From Nesterenkonia marinintestina (GTDB lineage: Bacteria; Actinomycetota; Actinomycetes; Actinomycetales; Micrococcaceae): 64,000 nt of DNA. How positions within the stretch are numbered: the first letter of the stretch is position 1; the number at the start of each line of letters is the position of its first letter. The stretch spans positions 62,001 to 126,000 of the forward strand of contig NZ_JAOEFD010000001.1 of assembly GCF_025420485.1 (NCBI RefSeq), read 5' to 3'. A program made the position numbers and the translations under genes. Shown piece by piece: positions 1 to 9,396 of the stretch. The notes under the pieces are model-generated. The model had not been told where the DNA came from and made no database searches. It saw only the letters and a list, made by a program, of their open reading frames with translations.

Positions 1-106
1 CCCGGTCTGCCCGTACGTCAAGAGGTGGCTCGAGAAGCATGAGGATCACCCGGTCCGACGCTCCCCGGTGCGTCCGGAGCACCTCGAGGCGATCCGGAAC
101 GCCTGA
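1..106 (+). CDS. GNAT family N-acetyltransferase, C-terminal end (partial)
   Basis: Only the last 34 codons are in the window; the reading frame runs from base 2 to a TGA at 104-106. The visible tail contains CPYVKRWLEKH followed by a short basic stretch, which resembles the end of small GCN5-like acetyltransferases of the YjdJ/COG2388 type, where a conserved Cys-Pro-(F/Y)-V segment closes the acetyl-CoA binding fold. The substrate cannot be told. The assignment rests on one short motif; the upstream part would settle it. Confidence 0.55.
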   Translation, partial: PVCPYVKRWLEKHEDHPVRRSPVRPEHLEAIRNA

Positions 107-174
107 ACGCCGCCGACGGCGGTGATAGAGTGTGTGGCCGGTCGGCCGGACCGTCTGCGTCCGACGCCGCACGA

Positions 175-250
175 GGGCCTTTAGCTCAGCTGGTAGAGCA
201 TCGCGTTTACACCGCGAGTGTCATCGGTTCGATCCCGGTAGGGCCCACCA
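175..250 (+). tRNA. tRNA-Val (anticodon UAC)
   Basis: The sequence folds as a full cloverleaf: acceptor GGGCCTT pairs with AGGGCCC (one G-U pair), the anticodon stem TCGCG/CGCGA encloses the loop TTTACAC with anticodon TAC at 208-210, and the T loop reads GGTTCGATCCC. The 3' CCA is encoded. It reads GUA (and probably GUG) valine codons. A -10-like TAGAGT at 126-131 with a weak -35 at 103-108 would start transcription about 40 bases upstream. It converges on the broken DinB gene, with a hairpin between them. Confidence 0.96.
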
Positions 251-308
251 GAGCGCCGCCCACCCCGCCGCAGCCCGATCGACGGTCGAGCTCCGGGACG
301 GGGCCGTG

Positions 309-341
309 CCTGCACATCCTCACCCGTCTCGGGTGTGCAGG
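309..341. terminator. Hairpin terminator between tRNA-Val and the DinB pseudogene
   Basis: Arms CCTGCACA (309-316) and TGTGCAGG (334-341) match perfectly, with an inner CACCCG/CGGGTG pair as an alternative fold. It lies downstream of tRNA-Val and over the stop codon of the opposing DinB-like gene, so it could serve both directions. There is no U tract, as is common in GC-rich actinobacteria. Confidence 0.55.
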
Positions 342-886
342 TGGAGATCGCGCAGCAGGGACACCTCGGACAGGTGGTGGATCAGCTCCCGGTTGATGTG
401 CAGCACCAGCCGCGCCACCGGATCCTCGGCGAAGGGCCCCTCCGCCTCGCCGCACGGTCGCCGGAGCCCCTCTTCGCCGAGGGATCGGACGCCGTCGATC
501 CACCGGGCGTACTCCTCGTCGAGCTGGGCCAGCGCCCGGTCTGCGCCGGCGGCATACTCGAAGGACTCGTAGTCGACCGGCGGGCGCCCGAAGTGTGAGG
601 CGCTGCGCATCGCCAGCACGCCGACGATGACGTGACCCAGCCTCCAGGCGATCGTCGTCATCGGCGCAGGCGCGGGCTCCGGGAAGGCGAAGTCGATGGT
701 CATCGCTCCGGCCCCGGCCTGCACCGGCGCGGTGCCCGTGCCCCGCGGTCTGACGTTCCAGCAGCCCGGGGCGGGCTCCCAGAACTACTCCTCGTCGGTC
801 AGACCGTCGAGCCGAGCACGCAGCTGGAACTGCCAGTGCCAGTCGATCTGGTCCACCGAGAGGCGGTTCAGTGAGGGGCTGCCCAT
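320..886 (-). pseudogene. DinB-like protein gene interrupted by an in-frame amber codon
   Basis: Read on the minus strand from ATG 886 (preceded by GAAGGAT, 8 bases upstream) this is a 188-codon frame of the DinB_2 / mycothiol-dependent enzyme type. The N-terminal part holds DWHWQFQLRARLDGLT and, after the stop, FWEPAPGCWNVRPRG, a familiar block of actinobacterial DinB proteins. Codon 34, at 787..785, is TAG where the family usually has Tyr (DEEYFWEP). Both halves are in the same frame and the stop needs only one base change (TAC to TAG), so this is a point nonsense mutation, not a frameshift. A restart at the ATG at 724 would miss the first helix. DinB proteins are metal-dependent four-helix enzymes, often thiol transferases; the substrate is unknown. 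Sequencing error or amber readthrough are alternatives. Confidence 0.8.
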
Positions 887-923
887 GGCACCGATCCTTC
901 CATCATCCGACCCGCCGCGTCCT

Positions 924-993
924 GCACCGTCTAGAGCGCACCGTCTAGAGTGCACCGTCTGGAGTGCACCGTCTGGAGTGCACCGTCTAGAGG
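924..993. repeat. Five copies of a 14-bp tandem repeat
   Basis: Five head-to-tail copies of GCACCGTCTRGAGT (the last base and one R position vary) start at 924, 938, 952, 966 and 980. The last copy contains the TAG stop codon (989..987) of the phospholipase D gene on the minus strand, so the array begins at the end of that gene and runs toward the DinB-like gene. It is too short, and its period too small, for a CRISPR array. Confidence 0.9.
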
Positions 994-2246
994 AACGACC
1001 GCAGCGGCACCAGCACCAGTTCGGCGACCCGGGCCAGCGGATTGCGCTCGCGCCACTCCGGCGAGGTGAGCACCTCGCAGTGCTCCACGTCGGAGCGGAA
1101 GACCTTCTCCATCTCTGCGGCGAAGTCCTCGTCGATGATCTCGATGTTGGTCTCATAGTTGAACGAGAGCGACAGACGATCGATGTTCGCCGTGCCCACG
1201 GTGGACCACACCCCGTCGATGGTCGCGGTCTTGGCGTGGATCATGGCCGCCGAGTAGAGCAGGATCGTCACCCCGTGGTCGAGCATCTGTCCGTAGAATC
1301 CGCGGGAGACCCAGTCGGCGACGATGTGGTTGGAGTCCTTCGGCACCATCACCCGGACGTCCACTCCACGCTCCGAGGCGACCAGCAGCGCCTTGAGGAT
1401 CTGCTGGTCCGGGATGAAGTACGGGGTGGTGATCCAGATGTGGTCACGGGCCCGCTCGACGGCGTTGAGGTACATCTGACGGATCGGGTAGACCAGCTGC
1501 ACCGGCAGGTTCGCCGAGACCTGGACCTCGGGGTCCCAGTTCGTCGGCTCGATCCACGGGATCTTCGCACCGTGGTCGAACATGTCGTTCCAGACGCGCT
1601 TGACCGAGTGCCGCAGGCCCCACACCGCCGGTCCGATCTCGCGGACGTGGGTGTCCCGCCATTCCCGCGCATAGGTCTCACCGATGTTGAATCCGCCCAC
1701 GAAGCCGATCCCGTCGTCGACGACGAGGATCTTCGAGTGGTTGAACCCGGTGTGCCGGACGGGACCCCTCCAGTAGCGACGGGCCAGCACCGGCATCCTG
1801 ACCACGTGGACCTGCTCCGAGAAGCCGCGGAAGAACGCCCGCGGCACCACGAGGTTGGCGAATCCGTCGTAGAGGACGTGGACCGCCACCCCCCGCTCGG
1901 CGGCCCGGTTCAGCGCCTGCATGAACCGCCGTCCGACGGCGTCGTCCTTCCAGATGAAGGTCTCCATCTGGATGGAGCTCTCCGCCGAGTCGATGGCGGA
2001 GATCATGTCGTCGTAGAGCTCGGCCCCGGAGGTGTAGATGCTCAGCTGCGAGTCCTCGACCTGGGTGTGGAACGTCCCCGGCCGCGGGGCCTGCCGCTGC
2101 TTCCGCTCGCTCTTCTTGACCGCGTCGAGGGCGATCAGAGACCCGGCGACCACGATCTGGGCGGCGGCGGTCACCCCGACCGCCAGTCCTGCGGCCTTCA
2201 GGACGAGGCGGCGACCGCCGCGGTTCGGATCGGTGGAGATGCGCAT
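987..2246 (-). CDS. Phospholipase D family protein, cardiolipin synthase-like
   Basis: This 419-residue protein carries two HxKxxxxD catalytic motifs of the phospholipase D superfamily: HSKILVVD in the first half and HAKTATID in the second, each followed by the usual GG/G-T-x-N-x-D context. Cardiolipin synthases of this family join two phosphatidylglycerols, or PG and CDP-diacylglycerol, at the membrane. The N terminus has a basic RR-containing start and one hydrophobic segment (about residues 16-36), either a membrane anchor or a Tat-like signal. I chose ATG 2246 because a -10-like TAGTGT (2258..2253) lies exactly 6 bases upstream, which suggests a leaderless mRNA; a GTG at 2252 would fall directly on the promoter. 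It could instead be a broader phosphodiesterase of the same fold. Confidence 0.85.
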   Translation of the reverse strand: MRISTDPNRGGRRLVLKAAGLAVGVTAAAQIVVAGSLIALDAVKKSERKQRQAPRPGTFHTQVEDSQLSIYTSGAELYDDMISAIDSAESSIQMETFIWKDDAVGRRFMQALNRAAERGVAVHVLYDGFANLVVPRAFFRGFSEQVHVVRMPVLARRYWRGPVRHTGFNHSKILVVDDGIGFVGGFNIGETYAREWRDTHVREIGPAVWGLRHSVKRVWNDMFDHGAKIPWIEPTNWDPEVQVSANLPVQLVYPIRQMYLNAVERARDHIWITTPYFIPDQQILKALLVASERGVDVRVMVPKDSNHIVADWVSRGFYGQMLDHGVTILLYSAAMIHAKTATIDGVWSTVGTANIDRLSLSFNYETNIEIIDEDFAAEMEKVFRSDVEHCEVLTSPEWRERNPLARVAELVLVPLRSFL

Positions 2247-2352
2247 GCCCACACACTAGCGCGCCGGAACGGGTCCGACCGACTGTCGCGGCAACTCGAT
2301 CGGGGGCCTGCGCGCCGATACGCGCTGATCAGCGACCGACCTGCGACCAGTC

Positions 2353-3966
2353 TCACTCCCGGTCCGATCCGGTGGTCGTCGGACGGGCCTCCTCGACGTC
2401 GTCTGCGGCGACCCTCGTAGCCAGGGGCTCCTCCTTCAGGAGCAGCAGAGCGACGAAGGCGACGAGGACCAGCGGGATCATGTAGAGGAAGATGGGCAGC
2501 AGGGCGTCGTGGTAGGCCTCGACCAGAGGGACGCGGGTCGCCTCGGGCAGCTGCCGCACGGTCTCCGGCGTCAGCGAGTTCACTCCCCCGGTGCCCAGCT
2601 GATCGGACACCTGCGGCATGTCCGCGACGCCCGAGCGCAGGCGCTGGACGAACAGCGAGCCGACCATCGCCGAACCCACGGTGGCCCCGACCTGACGGAA
2701 GAACGTGTTGGCCGCGGTCGCCGTGCCGACTATCCGGTGGGAGACCGTATTCTGCACGATCAGCGTCAGGATCTGCATGCAGAGTCCGATGCCGGCGCCG
2801 AAGACGGCCATCGCCACACACACCGCCCAGATGGGGGCATCGATGGGCACGCCGGCCATCAGCCACAGGCCGAGCGCCATGGTGGCGGTGCCCACCACCG
2901 GGTACACCTTGTACCGCCCGGTGCGGGTGACCAGCTGTCCGGCGACGATCGAGGTCAGCAGCAGCGACCCCATCATGGGCGTCATCATCAGTCCCGCCTG
3001 GGTGGCGTCGACTCCGGTGACCATCTGCAGGTACGTAGGCATGTATCCCACCGCCCCGAACATGGCGATCCCCACCATCAGCGCACCTACGGTGGTCAGC
3101 AGGAAGTTCCGGTCGGCGAAGAGGCTCAGCGGGATCACCGGCTGCGCCGCCCACCGCTCGACGAGGACGAAGCCGACGAGCACCACCAGTGTGGCCGCAC
3201 CCAGCCAGAGGATCTGCCCGGAGCTCCATGCGAAGGTGTGCCCGCCCCAGGTGCAGATCAGCACGACGCCCGTGGTCGCGGCGGCCAGCAGCGTGATCCC
3301 CGCGTAGTCGGTGCGCCGGCCCTCGCCGCGGGGCCGGGCGGGAAGTCGGAGGAAGGCCGCCACGGCGGCCAGCGCCAGCAGGCCCAGCGGCACGTTCATC
3401 CAGAAGACCCATCTCCAGCCGGGACCTTCGGTCAGCCAACCGCCCAGCAGGGGCCCGGCCACCGAGGACACGGCGAAGACCGCGCCCATGATGCCCATGT
3501 AGCGGCCGCGCTCGCGGGCCGGGACGACGTCGGCGATGGCGGTCTGGGAAAGGATCATCAGTCCGCCGCCGCCGAGCCCCTGGACCGCCCGTGCCGCGAT
3601 CAGCCACCACACGTCCGGGGACAGCGCCGCGGCCACGGACCCGCCGATGAAGAGCAGGATCGCCACCAGCAGCAGCGGTCGGCGACCTACGGAGTCGGAG
3701 ATCCGCCCGTAGACGGGCATGGTGACCGTGGAGGCCAGGATGAAGGCGGTGATGACCCATGTCATCTGGTCCACACCGCCGAGCTCCCCCACCACCGTGG
3801 GCAGTGCGGTCGCGAGCACGGTCTGACTCATCGCCGCCAGCAGCATGGTGACCACCAGTGCGACGAAGAGTGGGACGATCGGTGGCCGGTCCGGGTCGGA
3901 GCCGAACGGAGCCCGGGCCTCCCCCGGACCGGCTGCGGATGCCGACCGGCGGACGTCGGCGGTCAT
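2353..3966 (-). CDS. MFS multidrug exporter, DHA2 family (14 TM)
   Basis: A 537-residue hydrophobic protein with about 14 membrane segments. It has motif A in the first cytoplasmic loop (GRISDSVGRRP) and motif C of drug/proton antiporters (SVAGPLLGG) in TM5, the pattern of the EmrB/QacA (DHA2) branch. It would expel hydrophobic drugs or metabolites using the proton gradient. The ATG overlaps the stop of the upstream TetR gene by 4 bases (ATGA), so both are cotranscribed and translationally coupled, and the regulator most likely senses the pump's substrate. The C-terminal tail is acidic and cytoplasmic. The actual substrate cannot be read from the sequence. Confidence 0.92.
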   Translation of the reverse strand: MTADVRRSASAAGPGEARAPFGSDPDRPPIVPLFVALVVTMLLAAMSQTVLATALPTVVGELGGVDQMTWVITAFILASTVTMPVYGRISDSVGRRPLLLVAILLFIGGSVAAALSPDVWWLIAARAVQGLGGGGLMILSQTAIADVVPARERGRYMGIMGAVFAVSSVAGPLLGGWLTEGPGWRWVFWMNVPLGLLALAAVAAFLRLPARPRGEGRRTDYAGITLLAAATTGVVLICTWGGHTFAWSSGQILWLGAATLVVLVGFVLVERWAAQPVIPLSLFADRNFLLTTVGALMVGIAMFGAVGYMPTYLQMVTGVDATQAGLMMTPMMGSLLLTSIVAGQLVTRTGRYKVYPVVGTATMALGLWLMAGVPIDAPIWAVCVAMAVFGAGIGLCMQILTLIVQNTVSHRIVGTATAANTFFRQVGATVGSAMVGSLFVQRLRSGVADMPQVSDQLGTGGVNSLTPETVRQLPEATRVPLVEAYHDALLPIFLYMIPLVLVAFVALLLLKEEPLATRVAADDVEEARPTTTGSDRE

Positions 3967-4568
3967 CGCAGCTCCTCCATCGCGGTCCGGAAGGTCTCGG
4001 TGGCCCGGGCGACGGCGTCGTCGAGCAGCGTCTGGTCGGGCGATCCGGCCGCCTCGGGATGCCGGGCGAAGGTGTAGCGCAGCACGGTGCCGGCCAGCAT
4101 CACCAGCGCTTCGGAGGTGGCCGAGGAATGGGTCTGATCGGCGCAGCAGAGCACCTCACGGATTCGGCGCTCGGTGCCCATGACGTAGTCCAGGATGCGG
4201 CGGCGCAGCTCGGGGTGCACCGAGGCCAGGGCGCGTCGGCGGGCGTAGGTGTGCGTCGGACCGGTGCCGGTGCTCATCACGGTGTGGAAGAGCCGCACGA
4301 TGCGGGTGAACTCATCGGCGGCGGAGGTGCGGAAGGTCTCCACCGCCTCATCGGTGACCTGTGGGACGGTCATCCCCAGGACCGCGTCCTCCTTCACGGC
4401 GTAGTGGTTGAAGAAGGTCCTGCGCGCGACGCCGGCTCGGGCCGCGATGTCGTCGACCGTGGTCTCGGAGAAGCCGTGCTCCTCCACCAGGGAGAGGGCG
4501 GCCTCATGGAGCTCTCCCGAGATCAGCCGCCGCTGACGCTCTCGGGCTCCGATCACGTGAGTCTGCAC
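3963..4568 (-). CDS. TetR family transcriptional repressor
   Basis: The 201-residue protein has a classic TetR helix-turn-helix near residues 25-55 (TTVDDIAARAGVARRTFF) and a variable ligand-binding C terminus. It precedes the MFS exporter in an overlapping pair and probably represses both. The start is GTG 4568, which lies 6 bases after a -10-like TAGAAT (4580..4575), suggesting a leaderless mRNA; GTG 4556, with AGGAG about 12 bases upstream, is an alternative. A perfect palindrome directly behind the -10 is the likely operator. Confidence 0.9.
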   Translation of the reverse strand: MQTHVIGARERQRRLISGELHEAALSLVEEHGFSETTVDDIAARAGVARRTFFNHYAVKEDAVLGMTVPQVTDEAVETFRTSAADEFTRIVRLFHTVMSTGTGPTHTYARRRALASVHPELRRRILDYVMGTERRIREVLCCADQTHSSATSEALVMLAGTVLRYTFARHPEAAGSPDQTLLDDAVARATETFRTAMEELR

Positions 4569-4574
4569 TCCTGC

Positions 4575-4592
4575 ATTCTATGCACCAGTGCA
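4575..4592 (-). promoter_or_regulatory. Promoter -10 and likely TetR operator
   Basis: On the minus strand TAGAAT (4580..4575) is followed after 6 bases by the GTG start of the tetR-like gene. Immediately upstream lies the palindrome TGCACCAGTGCA (4581-4592, arms TGCAC/GTGCA), which occupies the spacer between -35 and -10. A TetR dimer bound here would block RNA polymerase, giving autoregulation of the regulator-exporter operon. No convincing -35 is visible. The small membrane protein gene to the right reads away from this site and could share it. Confidence 0.55.
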
Positions 4593-4728
4593 CGCTATGA
4601 TCCAACGGGCGGAAAGTGGTGCGTCTCACGGGTTCGGCGTCGGCCTCTCTGCGAGAGAATGGTGCCATGCTCCGTCGCCTCGTCTCCGTCGCACCAGCAT
4701 GCCGCGACGCGTGCCGCGGAGGCCTCGG

Positions 4729-5223
4729 ATGACCGGGATCTATGAGTGGATCCTCGCCCAGCCCCTGGCGGCGGCCATCGGGCTGCTCTTCGTCGTGGTG
4801 TTCCTCCGCGCAGGAGCCACCTACCTGCTCGGACGCGGGGCCCACCGGCTGGCCGACCGCGGACGCGGGGCGGCCGTGCTGCGCAGCCCGAAGGTCATCG
4901 CCGCCACGGGGGCGGTCAATCGGTGGGGCGCCCCGGTCGTGGCCCTGAGCTTCCTCACCGTCGGGTTCCAGACGGCCCTCAACGCCGCCGCCGGTCTGAC
5001 TCGGATGCCGGTCTCCCGGTACCTTCCGGCACTCATCGTCGGCGGACTGGCCTGGGCGACGCTCTATGCCACCGTCGGACTGGCTGCGGCGGCCCTGTGG
5101 CTGCAGCTGTTCCTGCACAGCCCCTGGGCGGCATGGATCGCCGTCATCGCCGCGGTCGCGGCCGTGACCGCCGTCGTGATGCGACGACGGGCGCACCGCA
5201 ACGGTCGTCTCGCCGCACGGTGA
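4729..5223 (+). CDS. Small membrane protein, resembles the C-terminal half of DedA/VTT proteins
   Basis: A 164-residue protein with four to five hydrophobic segments. The stretch SRYLPALIVGGLAWATLYAT resembles the conserved region of DedA (VTT/SNARE-associated) proteins, which act in lipid or polyprenyl phosphate flipping, but the full DedA fold is not obvious and the protein is short. Start ATG 4729 was chosen because GGAGG at 4718-4722 sits 6 bases upstream; longer frames begin in sequence without membrane segments or ribosome sites. It ends in a basic tail. It is divergent from the tetR-MFS pair and has no operon partner. Function is unassigned. Confidence 0.75.
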   Translation: MTGIYEWILAQPLAAAIGLLFVVVFLRAGATYLLGRGAHRLADRGRGAAVLRSPKVIAATGAVNRWGAPVVALSFLTVGFQTALNAAAGLTRMPVSRYLPALIVGGLAWATLYATVGLAAAALWLQLFLHSPWAAWIAVIAAVAAVTAVVMRRRAHRNGRLAAR

Positions 5224-5292
5224 CGGTCCGGGCGGTCCGCAGTCGGGCCGCCCGGGCACGGAGGGTCAGCGGGCACCGCCGAGGGGGCAGAC

Positions 5293-6282
<990 letters not shown>

Positions 6283-6339
6283 CTAAGCGGCGGCTCCGGC
6301 GGTCTCGGCTCCGGAGCGGGGTCTGATCGTACCGATGTC

Positions 6340-8508
6340 TCACAGCATGCAGGAGACGCAGCCCTCGACCTCGGTGCCCTCCAGCGCCAGCTGGCGCAGG
6401 CGGATGTAGTAGAGGGTCTTGATGCCCTTCTTCCACGCGTAGATCTGGGCCTTGTTGATGTCACGGGTGGTGGCCGTGTCCTTGAAGAACAGCGTCAGCG
6501 ACAGGCCCTGGTCCACGTGCTCCGTCGCGGCGGCGTAGGTGTCGATGATCTTCTCGTAGCCGATCTCGTAGGCGTCCCGGTAGTACTCCAGGTTGTCCTG
6601 GCTGAGGTACGGCGCCGGGTAGTAGACCCGGCCGATCTTCCCCTCCTTGCGGATCTCGATGGGCGAGGCCACCGGGTGGATCGAGGAGGTGGAGTTGTTG
6701 ATGTAGGAGATCGACCCCGTCGGCGGGACCGCCTGCAGGTTCTGGTTGTAGATCCCGTGCTCCATGACCGAGGCCTTCAGCTCCCGCCAGTCCTCCTGGG
6801 TGGGGACGCGGACGTGGGCGAAGAGCTCCCGGACACGCTCGGTGGTCGGCTCCCATACGCGCTCGGTGTACTTGTCGAAGAACTCCCCGGAGGCGTAGGC
6901 CGAGCGCTCGAAGCCGTCGAAGGTCTCGCCGTGCTCCATGGCCAGGCGGTTGGAGGCGCGCAGGGCGTGGTACAGCACCGTGCAGAAGTAGATGCTGGTG
7001 AAGTCCAGCCCCTCCTCCGAACCGTAGTGGACCCGCTCGCGGGCGAGGTATCCGTGGAGGTTCATCTGCCCGAGCCCGATGGCGTGGGAGCGGCGGTTGC
7101 CCTCGGCGATCGAGGGCACCGAGTCGATGTAGGACATGTCCGAGACCGCCGAGAGCGAACGGATCGCCGTCTCCACGGTCTGTCCGAAGTCCGGGGAGTC
7201 CATAGTCGCCGCGATGTTCAGCGAACCGAGGTTGCAGGAGATGTCCTTGCCGATCTGGGAGTAGTTCAGATCGTTCTCGTACACGCTAGGCTCGGAGACC
7301 TGCAGGATCTCGGAGCACAGGTTCGACATCGTGATCCGACCCTCGATCGGGTTGGCGCGGTTCACGGTGTCCTCGAACATCATGTACGGGTAGCCGGACT
7401 CGAACTGGATCTCGGCCAGGGTCTGGAAGAACTCGCGCGCGTTGATCTTGGTCTTGGTGATCCGCGCGTCGTCGAGCATCTCGTAGTACTTCTCCGTCAC
7501 CGAGATCTCGGTGAACGGCACGCCGTAGACGCGCTCGACGTCGTACGGAGAGAACAGGTACATGTCCTCGTTCTTCTTGGCCAGCTCGAAGGTGATGTCC
7601 GGCACGACCACGCCCAGGGAGAGCGTCTTGATGCGGATCTTCTCGTCCGCGTTCTCCCGCTTGGTGTCGAGGAACCGGTGGATGTCGGGGTGGTGCGCGT
7701 TGAGGTAGACCGCGCCCGCCCCCTGACGCGCACCCAGCTGGTTGGCGTAGGAGAAGGAGTCCTCCAGCAGCTTCATCACCGGGATCACGCCGGAGGACTG
7801 GTTCTGGATCTGCTTGATGGGCGCCCCGGCCTCCCGCAGGTTCGTCAGCGACAGGGCCACCCCGCCGCCGCGCTTGGACAGCTGCAGGGCGGAGTTGATG
7901 CCGCGGGCGATGGACTCCATGTTGTCCTCGATGCGCAGCAGGAAGCAGGAGACGAGCTCGCCGCGCTGCTTCTTCCCGGCGTTGAGGTAGGTCGGGGTGG
8001 CCGGCTGGAAGCGCCCGGAGACGATCTCGTCGACGATGTGCTCGGCCAGGGCGCGGTCGCCGCGGGCCAGGTGCAGGGCCACCATGCAGACCCGGTCCTC
8101 ATAGCGCTCCAGGTAGCGCTTGCCGTCGAAGGTCTTCAGCGCGTAGGAGGTGTAGAACTTGAAGGCGCCGAGGAACGTGGGGAACCGGAACTTCGCCGCG
8201 TAGGCGCGCTTGAACAGCGCCTTGATGAAGGCGAAGTCGTACTGCTCGAGAGTCTCGGTCTCGTAGTAGTCGTGCTCGACGAGGTAGTCGATCTTCTCCT
8301 CGAGGTCATGGAAGAACACCGTGTTGGTGTTGACGTGGTCCAGGAAGTACTGGCGCGCGGCGAACCGGTCGGCGTCGAACTGGATCTCTCCGTTCGGCCC
8401 GTACAGGTTCAGCATGGCGTTGAGCTCGTGGTAGCTCAGCCCCTGCCACTCGGCGGGCATCTCCTTGGCGGAGCTGCGGGAGCGGGCGCGGCCGCTGGGC
8501 GCTGTCAC
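6340..8508 (-). CDS. nrdE: Class Ib ribonucleoside-diphosphate reductase, alpha subunit
   Basis: NrdE is the catalytic subunit that reduces ribonucleoside diphosphates. It has the R1 N-terminal region, the NLCSEI active-site cysteine block, the FFHD and SYINNSTSS segments and the C-terminal redox pair in EGCVSCML, which is recycled by NrdH. GTG 8508 was chosen because it overlaps the nrdI stop (GTGA), giving coupling and a 722-residue protein close to family length; ATG 8460 has AAGGAG directly against it, too close to act as its ribosome site. A longer frame to 8604 would run deep into nrdI and is not credible. The N terminus lacks an ATP-cone, as is usual for class Ib. Confidence 0.95.
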   Translation of the reverse strand: MTAPSGRARSRSSAKEMPAEWQGLSYHELNAMLNLYGPNGEIQFDADRFAARQYFLDHVNTNTVFFHDLEEKIDYLVEHDYYETETLEQYDFAFIKALFKRAYAAKFRFPTFLGAFKFYTSYALKTFDGKRYLERYEDRVCMVALHLARGDRALAEHIVDEIVSGRFQPATPTYLNAGKKQRGELVSCFLLRIEDNMESIARGINSALQLSKRGGGVALSLTNLREAGAPIKQIQNQSSGVIPVMKLLEDSFSYANQLGARQGAGAVYLNAHHPDIHRFLDTKRENADEKIRIKTLSLGVVVPDITFELAKKNEDMYLFSPYDVERVYGVPFTEISVTEKYYEMLDDARITKTKINAREFFQTLAEIQFESGYPYMMFEDTVNRANPIEGRITMSNLCSEILQVSEPSVYENDLNYSQIGKDISCNLGSLNIAATMDSPDFGQTVETAIRSLSAVSDMSYIDSVPSIAEGNRRSHAIGLGQMNLHGYLARERVHYGSEEGLDFTSIYFCTVLYHALRASNRLAMEHGETFDGFERSAYASGEFFDKYTERVWEPTTERVRELFAHVRVPTQEDWRELKASVMEHGIYNQNLQAVPPTGSISYINNSTSSIHPVASPIEIRKEGKIGRVYYPAPYLSQDNLEYYRDAYEIGYEKIIDTYAAATEHVDQGLSLTLFFKDTATTRDINKAQIYAWKKGIKTLYYIRLRQLALEGTEVEGCVSCML

Positions 8509-8990
8509 TGCTGTGTCCAAAACTCTTCCAATCCCTTCTGCACGACGGACACGTCCTCGGCGGTGCCCATCAGTTCGAAGCGGTACAGGTGCGGAACCCC
8601 GCATTTGCGGGCGACGATGTCCCCGGCGATGCAGTAGCTGTCAAAGAAGTTCGTGTTGCCCGCGCCGATCACTCCGCGCAGCAGAGCCCTGTTGGACTCC
8701 ACGTTGAGGAACCTGATGACCTGCTTGGGCACCGATCCCCGGCCGCCGGCGGCGCCGTAGGTCGGCAGGACGAGGACGAAGGGCTCGGTGGCCCGCAGCG
8801 TCTCGTCCTTGGTCCGCAGCGGCAGCCTGGCGGCCTCCTCATCGGGGAGGCCCAGCTTCAGCACGAACCGATGTGTGTTGTTCGAAGCGGAGGAGAAGTA
8901 GATCAGCCGCGCCGTCGTCTCCTCCCCCGGGCTCCGTGTGTGACGGTCCCGGGCGACGTCGCTCCCGAGGGGCGCCTGTGCGGTCTCCAT
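8505..8990 (-). CDS. nrdI: Flavodoxin-like NrdI
   Basis: NrdI is a small flavoprotein that delivers oxidant to the NrdF dimanganese centre. The 161-residue protein shows the expected [15 protein letters not shown] start of the FMN fold, LPTYGAAGG and the [16 protein letters not shown] segment of the family. ATG 8990 has GGAAGG about 9 bases upstream. The first 27 residues are a basic extension not needed for the fold, so a start further in is possible. It follows nrdH by 32 bases and overlaps nrdE by 4. Confidence 0.95.
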   Translation of the reverse strand: METAQAPLGSDVARDRHTRSPGEETTARLIYFSSASNNTHRFVLKLGLPDEEAARLPLRTKDETLRATEPFVLVLPTYGAAGGRGSVPKQVIRFLNVESNRALLRGVIGAGNTNFFDSYCIAGDIVARKCGVPHLYRFELMGTAEDVSVVQKGLEEFWTQQ

Positions 8991-9022
8991 GACGGGGGAC
9001 CTTCCTGCTCCGGAGGTCCGGA

Positions 9023-9268
9023 TCAGGCCACCGAACTGGCTGCGGAGGTGCTCAGGCCGGAGATCTTGTCCGGGCGGAAGCCCGACCAGTGGTCGTCCTC
9101 GGTGATGACGACGGGGGCCTGCATGTAGCCCAGCGCCCGCACCCGCTCCAGAGCGTCGGCGTCCTGGGAGATGTCCACGGTGCTGTAGGTGACGCCGTTC
9201 TTGTCCAGCGCGCGGTAGGTGGCGTTGCACTGCACGCAGGCGGGCTTGGTGTAGACGGTGACTGACAT
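9023..9268 (-). CDS. nrdH: Glutaredoxin-like NrdH redoxin
   Basis: An 81-residue thioredoxin-fold protein with the redox motif CVQC near the N terminus (YTKPACVQC) and the conserved APVV cis-proline and W-SGFRPDK region typical of NrdH. It passes electrons from thioredoxin reductase to NrdE. ATG 9268 is preceded by GAGGGG. It is the first gene of nrdHIEF and lies 80 bases downstream of the NrdR-controlled promoter. Confidence 0.97.
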   Translation of the reverse strand: MSVTVYTKPACVQCNATYRALDKNGVTYSTVDISQDADALERVRALGYMQAPVVITEDDHWSGFRPDKISGLSTSAASSVA

Positions 9269-9348
9269 GGCGGTCCCCTCTCTCATCTGTCGAAGAAGTC
9301 GGCCGGTCCGTCCGTCGAAGTGGGCGTCCCGGGGGAAGCAACACTTCA

Positions 9349-9396
9349 ATACTACATCTTGGGTCCGCCGGAGTCAGCCACCACTAGATGCTGTAC
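9349..9396 (-). promoter_or_regulatory. nrdHIEF promoter with two NrdR boxes
   Basis: Two sequences resembling the NrdR box ACACwAtATaTwGtgt lie in tandem: ATACTACATCTTGGGT (9349-9364) and CCACTAGATGCTGTAC (9381-9396). Their starts are 32 bp apart, three helical turns, the spacing typical of NrdR sites. On the minus strand a promoter fits between and over them: -35 CTGACT (9377..9372), 17-bp spacer, -10 TAGTAT (9354..9349). The proximal box covers the -10, as expected for repression by the ATP/dATP-sensing NrdR. nrdR itself is not in the window. Confidence 0.8.

Noticed and set aside
320-724. Short separate DinB protein starting at 724
   Set aside because: The start is internal to the DinB fold, there is no good ribosome site, and the missing N terminus is present in frame upstream.
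924-993. CRISPR array
   Set aside because: 14-bp units without spacers; a simple tandem repeat.
696-2420. Plus-strand frame over the phospholipase D gene
   Set aside because: Opposite to a gene with both HKD motifs; no domain and repetitive Arg/His/Asp composition.
8509-8604. Longer NrdE start inside nrdI
   Set aside because: The added residues are basic and unlike any NrdE; the GTGA overlap with nrdI explains the start.
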